DNA of 64,000 nucleotides from VRUE01 sp963725085 (GCA_963725085.1 CAVRXM010000005.1:1061658-1125657); one strand, 5' to 3'; positions 35,331-44,851 are shown, counted from the stretch's first letter. Numbers and translations are program-made. Notes: a model not told the origin generated them from the sequence alone.

Positions 35331-37220
35331 TCAGGCCGCGATCAGTGCCCGCGCCCGCGCCGCCCGCACCGCGCCGGAGAGGGCTTCGATGTCGTAGGCG
35401 CCGTCGTGGCGGCGCTCGTTGATGAAGAAGGTCGGCGTGCCGGTGACGCCGCTGAGGTCGGCCGAGTCGACGTCTTCCTCGATCCGGGCCGCGTGGGAGC
35501 TCTCGCGGAGGTCGGTGTCGAAGCGCTCGAGATCGAGCCCGAGTTGGCGCGCGTAGCCGCGCAGCTGGCGGAACTTGAGCTCGCCCTGATGGTCGAGCAG
35601 GATGTCGTGCATCTCCCAGAACGCGCCCTGGACGGCCGCGGCCTCCGAGGCCTCGGCGGCGAGGTCGGCGTGCGGGTGGACGTCGGAGAGCGGCAGGTGG
35701 CGCCAGACGTAGCGGACGTCACCGAAGTCGGCGAGCAGCTCGCGGATGACCGACTCGGCGCGGCCGCAGTAGGGGCACTCGAAGTCGCCGTACTCGACGA
35801 GGGTGACCGGGGCCTCGTCGGGGCCGCGGATGTGATCGCGCTCGGGATCGACCGGGACGGCGAGGTCGGTCAGCACTTCGGAGTCGCCGAGCAGGGCCCG
35901 GATCCGCGCCCGCCGCGGCAGCATCGCGGTGCCGCGGAAGACGAGCCAGGTCAGGGTCGAGGCGACAACGCCAGCGGTCAGCACGCCGAGCTTCGCCTCG
36001 CGCAGCTCGACCCCGTCGAAGGCGAGCGAGGCAATCAGGATCGAGACCGTGAACCCGATGCCGGCGATCGCGCCGCCGCCGATCGTCGCCGCCCACCCGA
36101 CAGGCGGCCGCAGGCGGCCGCCGCTCAGCTTCGTCACCAGCCAGGAGATCCCGGCGATCCCGACCGGCTTGCCGAGCACGTATCCGACCAGGATCCCGAG
36201 CGTGATCGGCGAGGAGTAGGCGCGCGAGAGGAAGTCGCCGTCGATCGCGATCCCGATGTTGGCGAGCGCGAAGAGGGGGACGATGACGTAGCTGGTCCAG
36301 GGGTGGTAGATCCGCAGCAGGCGCGCGTTCGGCGAGACCGCCGCGCGCAGGCCCGAGCGCGCCGAGCGCTCGAGTTCGGGGGTCGGCTGCTCGCGGAAGT
36401 CGCGGAAGAGCTGGGTCGCGCGCTCGAGCTCGCCGCGGCCGGCGGGGTTGGCCCAGGCGACCAGCCCGACCGCGAGGCCGAGGACGACCGGGTCGACCCC
36501 GGACTCGAAGAGCGCGACCCAGGCGGCGAGCCCGAGCATGAAGTAGAGCGGGCCGCCGCGGATCCCGGCGATCCCGAGGCTGACGACGAAGACGCTGAAG
36601 ATGCCAGCCGCGATCAGCAGCGGAACGACGTCGATCGCGCCGCTGTAGGCGGCGATGATGACGAGCAGGGCGACGACGTCGTCGACGACGATGATCGTCA
36701 GCAGGAAGCCGCGCAGCCGGTCCGGGAAGTGCGGCCCGACCATGGCGAGCATCCCGAGCGCGAAGGCGGTGTCGGTCGACATCGCCACCCCCCACCCCTG
36801 GGCCGAGTCATCACCGGCGTTGAAGGCGAGGAAGATCGCGATCGGGACGATCATCCCGCCGAGCGCGGCGAGCACCGGCAGCGCGAGGCGGCGGCGCTCG
36901 CGCAGCTCGCCGACGTCGAACTCGCGCCGCACCTCGAGGCCGACGACGAGGAAGAAGAACGTCATCAGCCCGTTGTTGACCCACTCGCGCAGGCTCTGGG
37001 AGATGCCCGAGGAGCCGACTTCGATCGTCAGCTCGGTGTGCCAGACGCTCTCGTAGGAGGAGAGGTCGATGTTGGCCCAGGCGATCGCCGCGACCGCCGC
37101 CCCCAGCAGGACGACGGCGCTGCCGATCTCGGTCGCGAGGAAATCGCGCAGCGGTCCCTGCAGGCTGCGCGCCCAGGCGGTGTGCCCCTTGAAGTCGGAC
37201 CTGGTCGCCGAGTCGCTCAT
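35331..37220 (-). CDS. NhaA Na+/H+ antiporter fused to a DsbA-like thioredoxin domain
   Basis: 629 aa. Residues about 20-425 are NhaA with about 11 membrane helices: NNGLMTFFFLVVGLEVRREF, AMSTDTAFALGMLAMVG, LLTIIVVDDVVALLVI (the essential Asp pair) and GIGFTVSILIASLAF. Residues about 455-625 are a DsbA-type domain: VTLVEYGDFECPYCGRAESV with active-site CPYC, and GVTGTPTFFINERRHDG with the cis-Pro loop. The fusion is one frame. The thioredoxin part probably handles disulfides near the membrane; which side it faces needs topology data. Confidence 0.93.
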   Translation of the reverse strand: MSDSATRSDFKGHTAWARSLQGPLRDFLATEIGSAVVLLGAAVAAIAWANIDLSSYESVWHTELTIEVGSSGISQSLREWVNNGLMTFFFLVVGLEVRREFDVGELRERRRLALPVLAALGGMIVPIAIFLAFNAGDDSAQGWGVAMSTDTAFALGMLAMVGPHFPDRLRGFLLTIIVVDDVVALLVIIAAYSGAIDVVPLLIAAGIFSVFVVSLGIAGIRGGPLYFMLGLAAWVALFESGVDPVVLGLAVGLVAWANPAGRGELERATQLFRDFREQPTPELERSARSGLRAAVSPNARLLRIYHPWTSYVIVPLFALANIGIAIDGDFLSRAYSSPITLGILVGYVLGKPVGIAGISWLVTKLSGGRLRPPVGWAATIGGGAIAGIGFTVSILIASLAFDGVELREAKLGVLTAGVVASTLTWLVFRGTAMLPRRARIRALLGDSEVLTDLAVPVDPERDHIRGPDEAPVTLVEYGDFECPYCGRAESVIRELLADFGDVRYVWRHLPLSDVHPHADLAAEASEAAAVQGAFWEMHDILLDHQGELKFRQLRGYARQLGLDLERFDTDLRESSHAARIEEDVDSADLSGVTGTPTFFINERRHDGAYDIEALSGAVRAARARALIAA

Positions 37221-37285
37221 CCCGGCAGCCTTTCATTCCCGCAAACCGGGGAACCGATGCCCGGCCCCCGGTTAACCTGGTCGGG

Positions 37286-38846
37286 ATGAGGCGGACGTTC
37301 CAGGTCGTCCTGGTGGGCCTCGCGCTCGCGATCTGCGGCGCGATCCCCGCCCAGGCAGCGCTGACGCCGACGATCAACACGTTCCCGGCGAGCGACCCGC
37401 CCTCGAGCGAATCGGGCCCGCGCGCGATCGCGACCGGCAGCGACGGGGCGCTCTGGTTCGCCCAGTTCAGCAGCCATGGGATCGGGCGGATATACGGTCG
37501 ACGGCAGGATCACACTTCAGGCGCCGCTCCCGGGGCTGCAGTCTCCGTACGACATAGCGGCCGGAAACGATGGCGCGATGTGGTTCGTGAGCCAGGGCCC
37601 CTCGAGCGTCAGCCGGATCGACGCTGCGGGCAACGTCCTCACGAAAGACCTGCCGAACCCGTTGGCTCAACCCAGCTACATCACATCCGGTCCCGAAGGC
37701 GCGCTCTGGTTCAGCGAGAGCGCGGGGAAGGTGATCGGGCGAATCCCGGCGACCACGCCGCTGGCCGCGCCGGATGAGTCGCGCACCACCGAAGAAGGGC
37801 CTGGCTCGATCGCGGCAGGCTCCGACGGCAACCTCTGGTTCACCGAGTACAGCGTGAGCATGATCGGCCGCATGACCCCCGCCGGGATCGCGACCTACTT
37901 CCCGCTGCCGGCGGGCTTCCAGAACCCGGAGGGGATCGCCGCCGGCCCCGATGGCGCGCTCTGGTACACGACGCTGAACCCTCCGGGTGTCGTCCGAATC
38001 GCCACCGACGGAGCTCAGCAGCCCTTCCCGCTGCCGGAAAAAATGTACCCGGACGAGATCACGGCCGGGCCCGACGGCGCGCTGTGGTTCGGGGGCCCCG
38101 ATGAAATCGGCCGGATCACGACCGGCGGGACGATCGAAGGCTTCCCGCTCCCGACCGGCGTCGGGCTCTTCGGCGTGGCGCCGGGGCCGGACGGGAACGT
38201 CTGGTTCACGGAGGCCAATGTAGGGCGTATCGGGCGGATCACAACCCCGCCGAATGTCACCACCGGCGCGGCGAGCGCAGTCGGGGCCGGACAGGCGACG
38301 ATCGCCGCCACGGTCAACGGGCACTCGCAGCCGACCGACGTCGTCGTCGAGTACGGCCCCGGCGGCAGCGCGACGACCACCAGCACACCGCTTCATCTTT
38401 CCGCGAGCGCCGCGGACCAGCCGGTCTCGATCTCCCTCAGCCGGCTGACCCCGAGCAGCGCCTACCGCTACCGGGTCACGGCGACGAACCCGACCGGCAC
38501 GACGCCGGGAGCGTTCGCCGAATTCACCACCGGGCCGGCTCCGAAATGCAAGATCAAGAAATCCCGCCTCGGGGCGACGGGAACCCTGATCGTCACGCTC
38601 CGCTGCTCCTCGACCAGTTCGATCAGCGCCGCGGCGAGGATCGTCTCACCGAAGAGGCTCTTCGGCAGAGCGCATGCCAAGGTCAAGAAGGGGAGGGCGA
38701 CGCTGAAGATCAAACCGAGGAAGGCGGCCCGCAAACAGCTCCAGCAACATGCGCGGCTCTCGATCAGGCTCGCGATGAAGCTCCGCGGCGGCGGCGCGAT
38801 CACCGGGTACAACAAGTCCGTCCACGTGCACCGGCCCGCGCACTGA
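37286..38846 (+). CDS. Secreted virginiamycin-B-lyase-like beta-propeller protein, one frame break
   Basis: About 520 aa. Signal peptide QVVLVGLALAICGAIPAQAA. Six or seven propeller blades of the streptogramin lyase type (AIATGSDGALWFAQF, DIAAGNDGAMWFVSQ, YITSGPEGALWFSE, SIAAGSDGNLWFTEY, GIAAGPDGALWYTT, GVAPGPDGNVWFTE). A fibronectin-like domain (VVEYGPGGSATTT, SAYRYRVTATNPTG) and a Lys-rich C-terminus follow. The break near 37490 (extra T) joins GIGRI to TVDGRITL. Relatives in soil actinobacteria are many; antibiotic lyase activity should not be assumed. Confidence 0.8.
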
Positions 38847-38879
38847 GACCACTGCAAACTTCAGACGACCGCGATTTGA

Positions 38880-39191
38880 TCAGAGCTGCGTCGCCATCAG
38901 CGCGATGATTGCGGCGAAGCCGGCGAGCATCGCGCCGGTCAGTGTGATCACCGCCTGCACCATGGTGCGCTGCATCGAATCGAATCGGGATTCGAGGCGG
39001 TCGAAGCGGGCATCAACGTGGCCGAAGCGCGACTCGACCCGCGCTTCAAACGAATTGAAGCGCTTATCGACTGAGTCAAAGCACTTATCGACTGAGTCGA
39101 AGCGCCTATCGACCCGTTCGAACCCGAGGTCGACCCGGTGGTTGAGGTCGTCGAGGCGCTCGTCGGTCCACTTTTCGCGCATCGTGGCCAT
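38880..39191 (-). CDS. Small coiled-coil protein with C-terminal membrane helix
   Basis: 103 aa. Seven-residue repeats run through residues 15-75 (RVDLGFE, RVDRRFD, SVDKCFD, SVDKRFN, RFDRLES, RFDSMQR) with hydrophobic positions suited to a coiled coil, then AVITLTGAMLAGFAAIIALMA as membrane anchor. The coding DNA shows matching 21-bp near repeats around 39060-39115. Similar small repeat-plus-anchor proteins are common; no function assigned. Confidence 0.6.
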   Translation of the reverse strand: MATMREKWTDERLDDLNHRVDLGFERVDRRFDSVDKCFDSVDKRFNSFEARVESRFGHVDARFDRLESRFDSMQRTMVQAVITLTGAMLAGFAAIIALMATQL

Positions 39192-39250
39192 GATGCCACG
39201 TTAACTAGAGATTCCTCACAGGAGGCGCGCAAACCGCAAGGAAACTCGCC

Positions 39251-40135
39251 CTACCCGCGTGGCCTACTCGGTGAGGCCAGCACCGCCTCCAGGTTCTCGC
39301 GATGGATGGCCTCATACGGCTCGAAGTAGTTGACCCAGCCGGCCTCGAGTGGCCCTGAGATCAGCTCTCGGAGCGGACGGTCGCGCAGCTCCGGGTCGTC
39401 GCGGCAGCGCTGCAAGGCCCTGATGTACTGCTGGGTGGCGACGATCAGGCCGCGGTTGTAGCCGCCGGCGGCGATCACATCGGGATCGCCGTGGCAGGGG
39501 AGGATGCGGTCGGGTTTCAGGCGCGAGAGCCGCTCGAGGTCGGTGAGGTGGGCGTCGAAGCTCTCGGGCTCATCGACGTAGGTGATCGTGTCCTCCATCG
39601 TGTCGCCGCAGAGGAGCAGGCGCTGAGCCGGTAGCCAGATGACGGCCGCGTCGTCGCTGTGGATGTTGACCTCGATCAGCTCGACCTCGGTCCCGCCGAG
39701 GTCGAGGCGCTCGCCGCCAAAGAAGGTGCGCGTCGGCATGACCAGCGGGTCGATCGGCGGCGGCCCCTCCAGCTCGCCTGCCTCGATCGCGGCGCGGTTC
39801 GCCTCGAGCAGCTCGGCGGTGCGGGCGGTGGCGAGGATCTCGCAGTCGCGGAAGGCCTCGTTGCCGGCGATGTGGTCGAGATGCCAGTGGCTGAGCAGGA
39901 CCGTCACCATCTCGACCCCGCGCTCCTCCAGCGCCTCGCGGATGAAGCGCCCGCGCTCGACCGAGACGTGGGTGTCGTAGACCAGCGCCTCGCGGCCGGC
40001 GAGGACCGCGTAGCTGGCGATCCCGAGTGAGATCGCCCCCTCGTCGACCCAGTTCGGCTCATCGGCGAAGCGGTGGCCCTCGACCCGCCCCTCGTAGAAG
40101 GCGAGGACGTTCGCTGCCGGCTCGAGGGCGCGAAT
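39251..40135 (-). CDS. MBL-fold metallo-hydrolase, start codon unclear
   Basis: About 295 aa. Zinc motif SHWHLDHIAGN (HxHxDH), later His in EVNIHSDDA, LLLCGDTMED and LPCHGDPD. Conserved-looking sequence (NVLAFYEGR, WVDEGAISLGIASYAVLAG, VYDTHVSVERG) extends upstream of the first ATG (39910) to at least 40135. No ATG, GTG or TTG occurs in frame between 39910 and the in-frame stop near 40175; only ATT 40135, ATA and CTG do. Either a rare start is used or an indel hides it. The gene follows the secreted 626-aa protein gene directly. Confidence 0.75.
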   Translation of the reverse strand: MRALEPAANVLAFYEGRVEGHRFADEPNWVDEGAISLGIASYAVLAGREALVYDTHVSVERGRFIREALEERGVEMVTVLLSHWHLDHIAGNEAFRDCEILATARTAELLEANRAAIEAGELEGPPPIDPLVMPTRTFFGGERLDLGGTEVELIEVNIHSDDAAVIWLPAQRLLLCGDTMEDTITYVDEPESFDAHLTDLERLSRLKPDRILPCHGDPDVIAAGGYNRGLIVATQQYIRALQRCRDDPELRDRPLRELISGPLEAGWVNYFEPYEAIHRENLEAVLASPSRPRG

Positions 40136-40137
40136 CT

Positions 40138-42018
40138 CTATTTGGTCCCTTCGAAGTCCCAGGTCTGTTTAATCGTGTATCCCGGGCCGGGGGATTCCGA
40201 GCTTGAGCCTTTGTAGCGGATCCCGTCGTCGCTCACCTGTGGGTTGGTGTAGAAGTCCATGTCGGGTTGGATTTCCACCGCCGTCCCGTTGTACATCGGT
40301 TCGCTGCAGTTGGTGTGGGTCACCCCGGTGGGATCCTGGTTGCGAACGGTCGCTTCGATGTTGTATTCGTAGGGCGGTTCGAGACTTCCAGGGCTCACTT
40401 CAAGCACCGTCACGGCGTTGTTTTTCTCGATCGTGAATTTGTGCTGCCCCGTCCATTCGCAGCCGTCCCCATCGCCGGATTTCCCCGAGAAGACGCCGGT
40501 GGCGGTGCCGGACGCGAGCGTGTAGGCACCCATCGCGCCGCTCAGCCCAGGCACGAACCGGTCGTAGGTCGCTTCGCCGTACCATTCGATGTTCGAGCCG
40601 CCGAGGTTTTCGATGACGGTGAATTCTCCGGTGATGTGGTTGATCAGGTCGGGTTCGGTCGGCTGGATCCAGTCTTTTTCGGCGACACCCGCGGCGGAGA
40701 CGACTTTGAGTTTGGTTTCGATGAAGACTTCGTTGCCGACTTTTTTGACCGTGTAGTTGAATTTCGCGGGGTTCGAGTGGGCGGTCGTCGGGGTGAAGGT
40801 GCCGTTCGCCTGTTTCAACATCGTCCAGGTGCCTGATTCCGGCTTGCCCCCGTCCGCCGATTTGACTTCCGCGTCGAAGGTGTCCTGTTTGTCCTTTTTC
40901 AGGGGTTTGAGCGAGTTGCTATCCGGTTTGAAGGTGATCTGCGCGCAGGCGTTTGGCGTCATCCAGTTTTTTTCCGCCGATTCGAGCGCCTGGATCACCT
41001 TGTCGACCTCGGCGGCGAAGATTTTGTCGGCCTTCGGCTTCGCCTCGAAGGCGAGGTCGAACTCGGCTTCGCGCAGTTCGTCGTTGCTGTCGTCGACGCC
41101 CGCGACCGAGGCCCTCGCTTCGACATCGGTGCCGGTCGGGTCGTAGTTGGCCCCTGGGTAGGTGACCCGGGCGTGGCCATGGTAGTTGAGGTGGACCGAG
41201 ACGCCGTTGTTCGACGAGTTCTCGCTGTACCGGTGGTCGATTTCGAAGAATTCGAGATTCGCGTTGTCATCGACCTGGACCGGTGCGATCACCGTCCGGG
41301 ACTTGAACCCGAAGCTCTGCCCGAAGACCTGCTGGCTCCCTTCGAAGATCTTCAGGTCCATGCTCATCAGGCTTTCGTCGGTGCCGTCCAGCCGGCCGTT
41401 CGCTTCGGGGCAGCTCGGCAGCTTCAGCCCGCCTTGGTCGCAGATCCTCAGGTCGAGTTGGACCCGCAGCCCCCCCGGCCCGCCCTCGATACCGAGCTGG
41501 GCCGATCCGTTCGAGAGGTCGACGCTGCCGCTGAGGCCGCCCGACTTGAATTTGTCGCCCTGCCCACGGGCGGCGGGGATCGGGGTGCATCCGCCCGAGG
41601 CCGTCGCGAGCGGCGACGCGGCCGCGAAGAGGGTCGACGCTTTCGCCTCTTTGAGGTGCTCGGCCAGCGTCAGGCCTTTGCCGACCGCGCCTTCGAGTTT
41701 CTTCAGCCCGCCGGCGCCGAGCACGCCGCGGGCGGTGGGGACCTTCTTGCCGTGGCGCCTGAGCCCCTTCATTTCCATCCCCAGCGCCTGCTGGACCGCG
41801 GCCAGGTTCTGGTCGGCGGCCTTCGGCTTCGGCAGCGCCTTGCGCAGCGGCGTGCATTTCGCCCTGCCGTTGATCGTCACCGCGACCTTCCCAACCTTGC
41901 ACTTTTTCGCCTTGTGCCCGTGCCCTTTTGCGGCCGCGGTGCCGGTTACGGCCAGCATCGGGACGAGGACTGCGAGGAGCGCGAGTGCGAGGCCCATTGG
42001 CGGAAAGACTTTGCGCAT
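40138..42018 (-). CDS. Large secreted protein, intact paralogue of the 10745 gene
   Basis: 626 aa in one frame. Signal peptide MGLALALLAVLVPMLAVTGTAAA, then a Lys-rich two-Cys head (CKVGKVAVTINGRAKCTPL), helical AADQNLAAVQQALGMEMKG, and beta-rich domains. Conserved boxes shared with the paralogue: NACAQITFKPDSNSLKPLKK, KADGGK-type turn, AAGVAEKDWIQPTEPD, TGEFTV, EPPYEYNIEATVRN. Codon third positions are a little less GC-rich than in the enzymes nearby. No known domain; perhaps a lineage-specific exported family. Confidence 0.75.
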   Translation of the reverse strand: MRKVFPPMGLALALLAVLVPMLAVTGTAAAKGHGHKAKKCKVGKVAVTINGRAKCTPLRKALPKPKAADQNLAAVQQALGMEMKGLRRHGKKVPTARGVLGAGGLKKLEGAVGKGLTLAEHLKEAKASTLFAAASPLATASGGCTPIPAARGQGDKFKSGGLSGSVDLSNGSAQLGIEGGPGGLRVQLDLRICDQGGLKLPSCPEANGRLDGTDESLMSMDLKIFEGSQQVFGQSFGFKSRTVIAPVQVDDNANLEFFEIDHRYSENSSNNGVSVHLNYHGHARVTYPGANYDPTGTDVEARASVAGVDDSNDELREAEFDLAFEAKPKADKIFAAEVDKVIQALESAEKNWMTPNACAQITFKPDSNSLKPLKKDKQDTFDAEVKSADGGKPESGTWTMLKQANGTFTPTTAHSNPAKFNYTVKKVGNEVFIETKLKVVSAAGVAEKDWIQPTEPDLINHITGEFTVIENLGGSNIEWYGEATYDRFVPGLSGAMGAYTLASGTATGVFSGKSGDGDGCEWTGQHKFTIEKNNAVTVLEVSPGSLEPPYEYNIEATVRNQDPTGVTHTNCSEPMYNGTAVEIQPDMDFYTNPQVSDDGIRYKGSSSESPGPGYTIKQTWDFEGTK

Positions 42019-42065
42019 TCGCCGAGCTTAGAGCCGCGCGCGCCACTGGTCTAGGCTTTTCACGG

Positions 42066-42380
42066 ATGCCTGAATGCACCCACCTCGATCAGGTCCAGGT
42101 CACCCAGCTTCCCGAGTCGGTCGAGGGCTGCGAGGAGTGCCTGAAGACCGGGGGCAAGTGGCTGCACCTGCGGATCTGCCTCGAGTGCGGCAAGGTCGGT
42201 TGCTGTGACGACTCGCCCAACCGCCACGCGAGCGCCCACGCCCGCGACGAGCGCCACCCGCTGATCCGCTCGCTCGAGCCCGAAGAAGACTGGTCCTACT
42301 GCTTCGTCGATGAGGTCGGGATGGTGATCCCCGAGGTCCGGGGCGAGACGCGGATCCCGCCGTCGCCGATGCTGAGCTGA
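42066..42380 (+). CDS. UBP-type zinc-finger protein
   Basis: 104 aa. CTHLDQ, CEECLKTGGKWLHLRICLECGKVGCCDDSPNRHASAHARDERHPLIRSL is the zinc-finger UBP pattern with Cys/His ligands in order. In bacteria this small domain is often found next to redox genes. Its TGA overlaps the ATG of the next gene by one base (TGATG), so the two are co-translated. Confidence 0.88.
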   Translation: MPECTHLDQVQVTQLPESVEGCEECLKTGGKWLHLRICLECGKVGCCDDSPNRHASAHARDERHPLIRSLEPEEDWSYCFVDEVGMVIPEVRGETRIPPSPMLS

Positions 42381-43949
42381 TGGCCGACCTGCCGGTCCGG
42401 GTCCTCTCGAGCTCGCAGCTGGCGACGCTCCGCGACCACGGCGAGGAGCGGAGCGCCGAGGTCGGCGAGAAGCTGTTCGAGCCCGGCGACCGGACCTACC
42501 CGTTCATCGCGATCCTCGAGGGCGAGATCGAGGTGCGCGACTCCGCCGGCAACGAAATCGCCACCCACCCCGAGCACGGGTTCCTCGGCGAGATGAACCT
42601 CCTCACCGGGCAGGCCGTGTTCCTGACCGCGGAAGCGACGAAGCCGCTCCGCTACATCGCGGTCGACCGCGAAGTGCTGCGCAAGCTGCTGTTCGAGGAC
42701 GCGGCGCTCTCCGAGCTCCTCCTCCCCACCTTCGTCGAGCGCCGCGAATACCTCCAGGCGCGCGAGGGGATCGGGATCCAGATCGTCGGCCCGGCCGATT
42801 CGCCCGCGACGCGGCAGCTGGTCGAGTTCGCGCGGCGGATGCGGCTGCCGTTCGACTGGAACACCGAGGACGAGGTCCTCGACTGCGCTCGGCGACGAGG
42901 AGATCCCGCTGGTGCGGATCCCCGGCCGCGGCGAGCTGCGTGACCCGAGCCCCGGCGAGCTCTCGCGGACGCTCGGGATCGGGCTGGAGCTGGCGCAGAG
43001 CGAGGAGGTCGACCTGCTGATCCTCGGCGGCGGGCCCGGGGGCCTCGGGGCCGCGGTCTACGGCGCCTCGGAGGGGCTGGAGACGCTGGTGATCGAGGGG
43101 ACCGTGCTCGGCGGCCAGGCCGGTACATCGCGGCGGATCGAGAACTACCTCGGGTTCCCGGCCGGGATCAGCGGCAGCGAGCTGACCAGCCGCGCGGTCA
43201 CCCAGGCGCGCAAGTTCGGGGCGCGGACGGCGACGCCCTACCGGGCCAGGTGGCTCGAGCCCGACGGCGACCGCCACGTGGTCCACCTCGAGGAGGGCAA
43301 CGAAATCGCGGCGCGGGCGGTGCTGCTCTCGACCGGGGCCGAATACCGGCGCCTGCCGGTCGAGGGGCTGGCCGAGTACGAGGGGATCAGCGTCTTCTAC
43401 GCAGCCGGCCCGCCCGAGGCCCACCTCTGCGGCGGCCAGCGGGTCGGGGTGATCGGCGGCGGCAACTCGGCCGCCCAGGCGGCGATCTGGCTCGCCCGCG
43501 GCGGCGCCCTGGTGACGCTCCTGCACCGCCGCGCCGAGCTCGGCGAGACGATGTCGAACTACCTGATCCGCGACCTCGACCGCTACGGCGTCGCGGTCCG
43601 CGACCGCAGCGAAGTCGAAGTCCTACACGGATCCGACGGCCGCCTCGACGGGGTCACCCTCACCGACGGGACCGAGGTCCCGCTCAACTTCCTCTTCCTC
43701 TTCCTCGGCGCCGCGCCCTGCACCGAGTGGCTCGGCGAGTGCATCGCCCGCGACGAGAAGGGCTTCGTCCTCACCGGCACAGAAGCCGGCGCCGACGGCC
43801 TGCTCGAGACCAGCACCCCCGGCGTCTACTGCGCCGGCGACGTCCGCGCCGGCTCGATCAAGCGCTGCGCGACCGCGGTCGGCGAGGGGGCCGCGGTGGT
43901 GCGGTTTGTGCACGAGAGGATGGCGGAGCGGCGCCGAGCTCGAGCGTGA
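42380..43949 (+). CDS. cNMP-binding domain fused to thioredoxin-reductase-like flavoprotein, one frame break
   Basis: About 522 aa. Residues 1-130: Crp-type cyclic-nucleotide-binding fold (GEKLFEPGDRTYPFIAILEGEIEV, HGFLGEMNLLTGQAVFLTA). Residues 140-205: a small redox-like alpha/beta linker (IQIVGPADSPATRQLVEFA). The rest is a two-dinucleotide-domain flavoprotein: ILGGGPGGLGAAVYGASEG, GGQAGTSRRIENYLGFPAGI, VIGGGNSAAQAAIWLA, GVYCAGDVRAGSIKRCATAVGEG. The thioredoxin-reductase CxxC is absent: the site reads VFYAAGPPEA. An extra base near 42893 breaks the frame before LGDEEIPLVRIPGR. Electron partner unknown. Confidence 0.85.
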
Positions 43950-44233
43950 CCCTGACTAGGAACGCTATTGGGCTACGTTCGAAATTGGGGTTGGGCGGAT
44001 CACGCCCGTGATCGCTTGCTTGTAGTTCAGGGTCCGCGTCCACTAACGCGACCTAGAGGCAAGTCGTGTTAGAGGGGCGACCGGCCGCACCCCGGCTTTT
44101 CAGACGGCAGCCCCCTGCTTCCTCGCAACGGGGTCGACCCTATTCACGAGGGAAGGTTGACCCCGTACTCCGGGTAGGCTCAGGAGAGGACGCTAGCCGT
44201 GCCCACATTGCACGCTCGGAGGAGACAGAGGAC
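43950..44233. other. Non-coding gap with an inverted repeat
   Basis: No convincing gene in about 280 bp. CGGGGTCGACC (44129-44139) and GGTTGACCCCG (44155-44165) form an inverted repeat with one mismatch and a 15-nt loop. Composition is less GC-rich than flanking genes. The role is unclear. Confidence 0.4.
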
Positions 44234-44530
44234 GTGGACGATCAACGGACGCGGGATCACATCAAGCAGCACGCTGACGCGGTTCTGCGCGGCGACACGG
44301 ACGCCGCCGCGTCGGACTTCATCGAGGAGCTGCGCCCCCAACTTCCCCAGATTGCCTCAGCCCTGCCGCAGCCGGTCACGGGCGTCGAGATTCTTAGCGT
44401 CGAGGTCGGCGACACGGAGAGCGTGGCGATGATTCGCTACTCCGGCGACAGTGGCAAAGTAACAATGCGCTCTCGCTGGCAGGACCAAGGTGGACGCCCC
44501 ATGATCGTGCGCGCCGGGCCAGCCGAGTAG
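44234..44530 (+). CDS. Small hypothetical protein, possibly NTF2/SnoaL-like
   Basis: 98 aa from GTG 44234, with GGAGGAG at 44216-44222. Residues DHIKQHADAVLRGDTDAAASDFI resemble the helical opening of SnoaL/NTF2-like proteins, followed by strands (VTGVEILSVEVGDTESVAMIRYSGD, KVTMRSRWQDQGGRPMIVRAG). The family is a guess. It is isolated between a non-coding gap and a tRNA remnant. The frame is open upstream to 44066. Confidence 0.5.
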   Translation: MDDQRTRDHIKQHADAVLRGDTDAAASDFIEELRPQLPQIASALPQPVTGVEILSVEVGDTESVAMIRYSGDSGKVTMRSRWQDQGGRPMIVRAGPAE

Positions 44531-44618
44531 GCCGGCCCCCCTACAGCGGGTCGGACTCGGCACCTTCATGCCGATTCAAGAACGCTGCCCGAGGTGGCGC
44601 ATTTGGCTCTACAAGCAA

Positions 44619-44665
44619 TGCCGGAGGAGGGCCTCGAGCCCCCGACACGCGGATTATGATCCCGC
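44619..44665 (-). pseudogene. 3' half of a tRNA-Met (CAT) gene, degenerate 5' half
   Basis: On the minus strand the anticodon arm GCGGG-ATCATAA-TCCGC (anticodon CAT), variable loop GTGTC, T-arm (GGGGG/CCCTC, loop CTCGAGG instead of TTCGAxx) and 3' acceptor CTCCGGC plus A are recognisable. Upstream, where TAGCTCAG-type D-arm and a GCCGGAG acceptor strand should be, the sequence (to about 44698) does not fold correctly. This looks like a remnant left by recombination at a tRNA, or a decayed tRNA copy. Confidence 0.5.
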
Positions 44666-44851
44666 GCCCTGGCTGCGCCGGAGTGTGGCCGCTCCGGAAT
44701 TGGCTTGCACACCGTTGGGGGGTCGAGCCCACTGCTGAAGCACGGACGCTGGGCAGAGTGCATCGACGATCAGCTCGCGCAGTTGGTCCGCGACCTGTTC
44801 GAAGGCGCGGCAAACGGGGCGCACACCGAGCTGCTCGGGTGTCGCGGGCCA

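Noticed and set aside
35259..37289. A 676-aa plus-strand frame opposite NhaA-DsbA
   Set aside because: Asp/Arg/Glu-rich antisense shadow; NhaA motifs are unambiguous on the other strand.
39055..39120. Near repeats of about 21 bp resembling a short array
   Set aside because: They encode the seven-residue repeats of the coiled-coil protein and are in frame, so they are coding, not CRISPR.
44130..44164. Inverted GGGGTC-GACC repeat as a mobile-element end
   Set aside because: No transposase or target-site duplication is visible nearby, so only an inverted repeat can be claimed.
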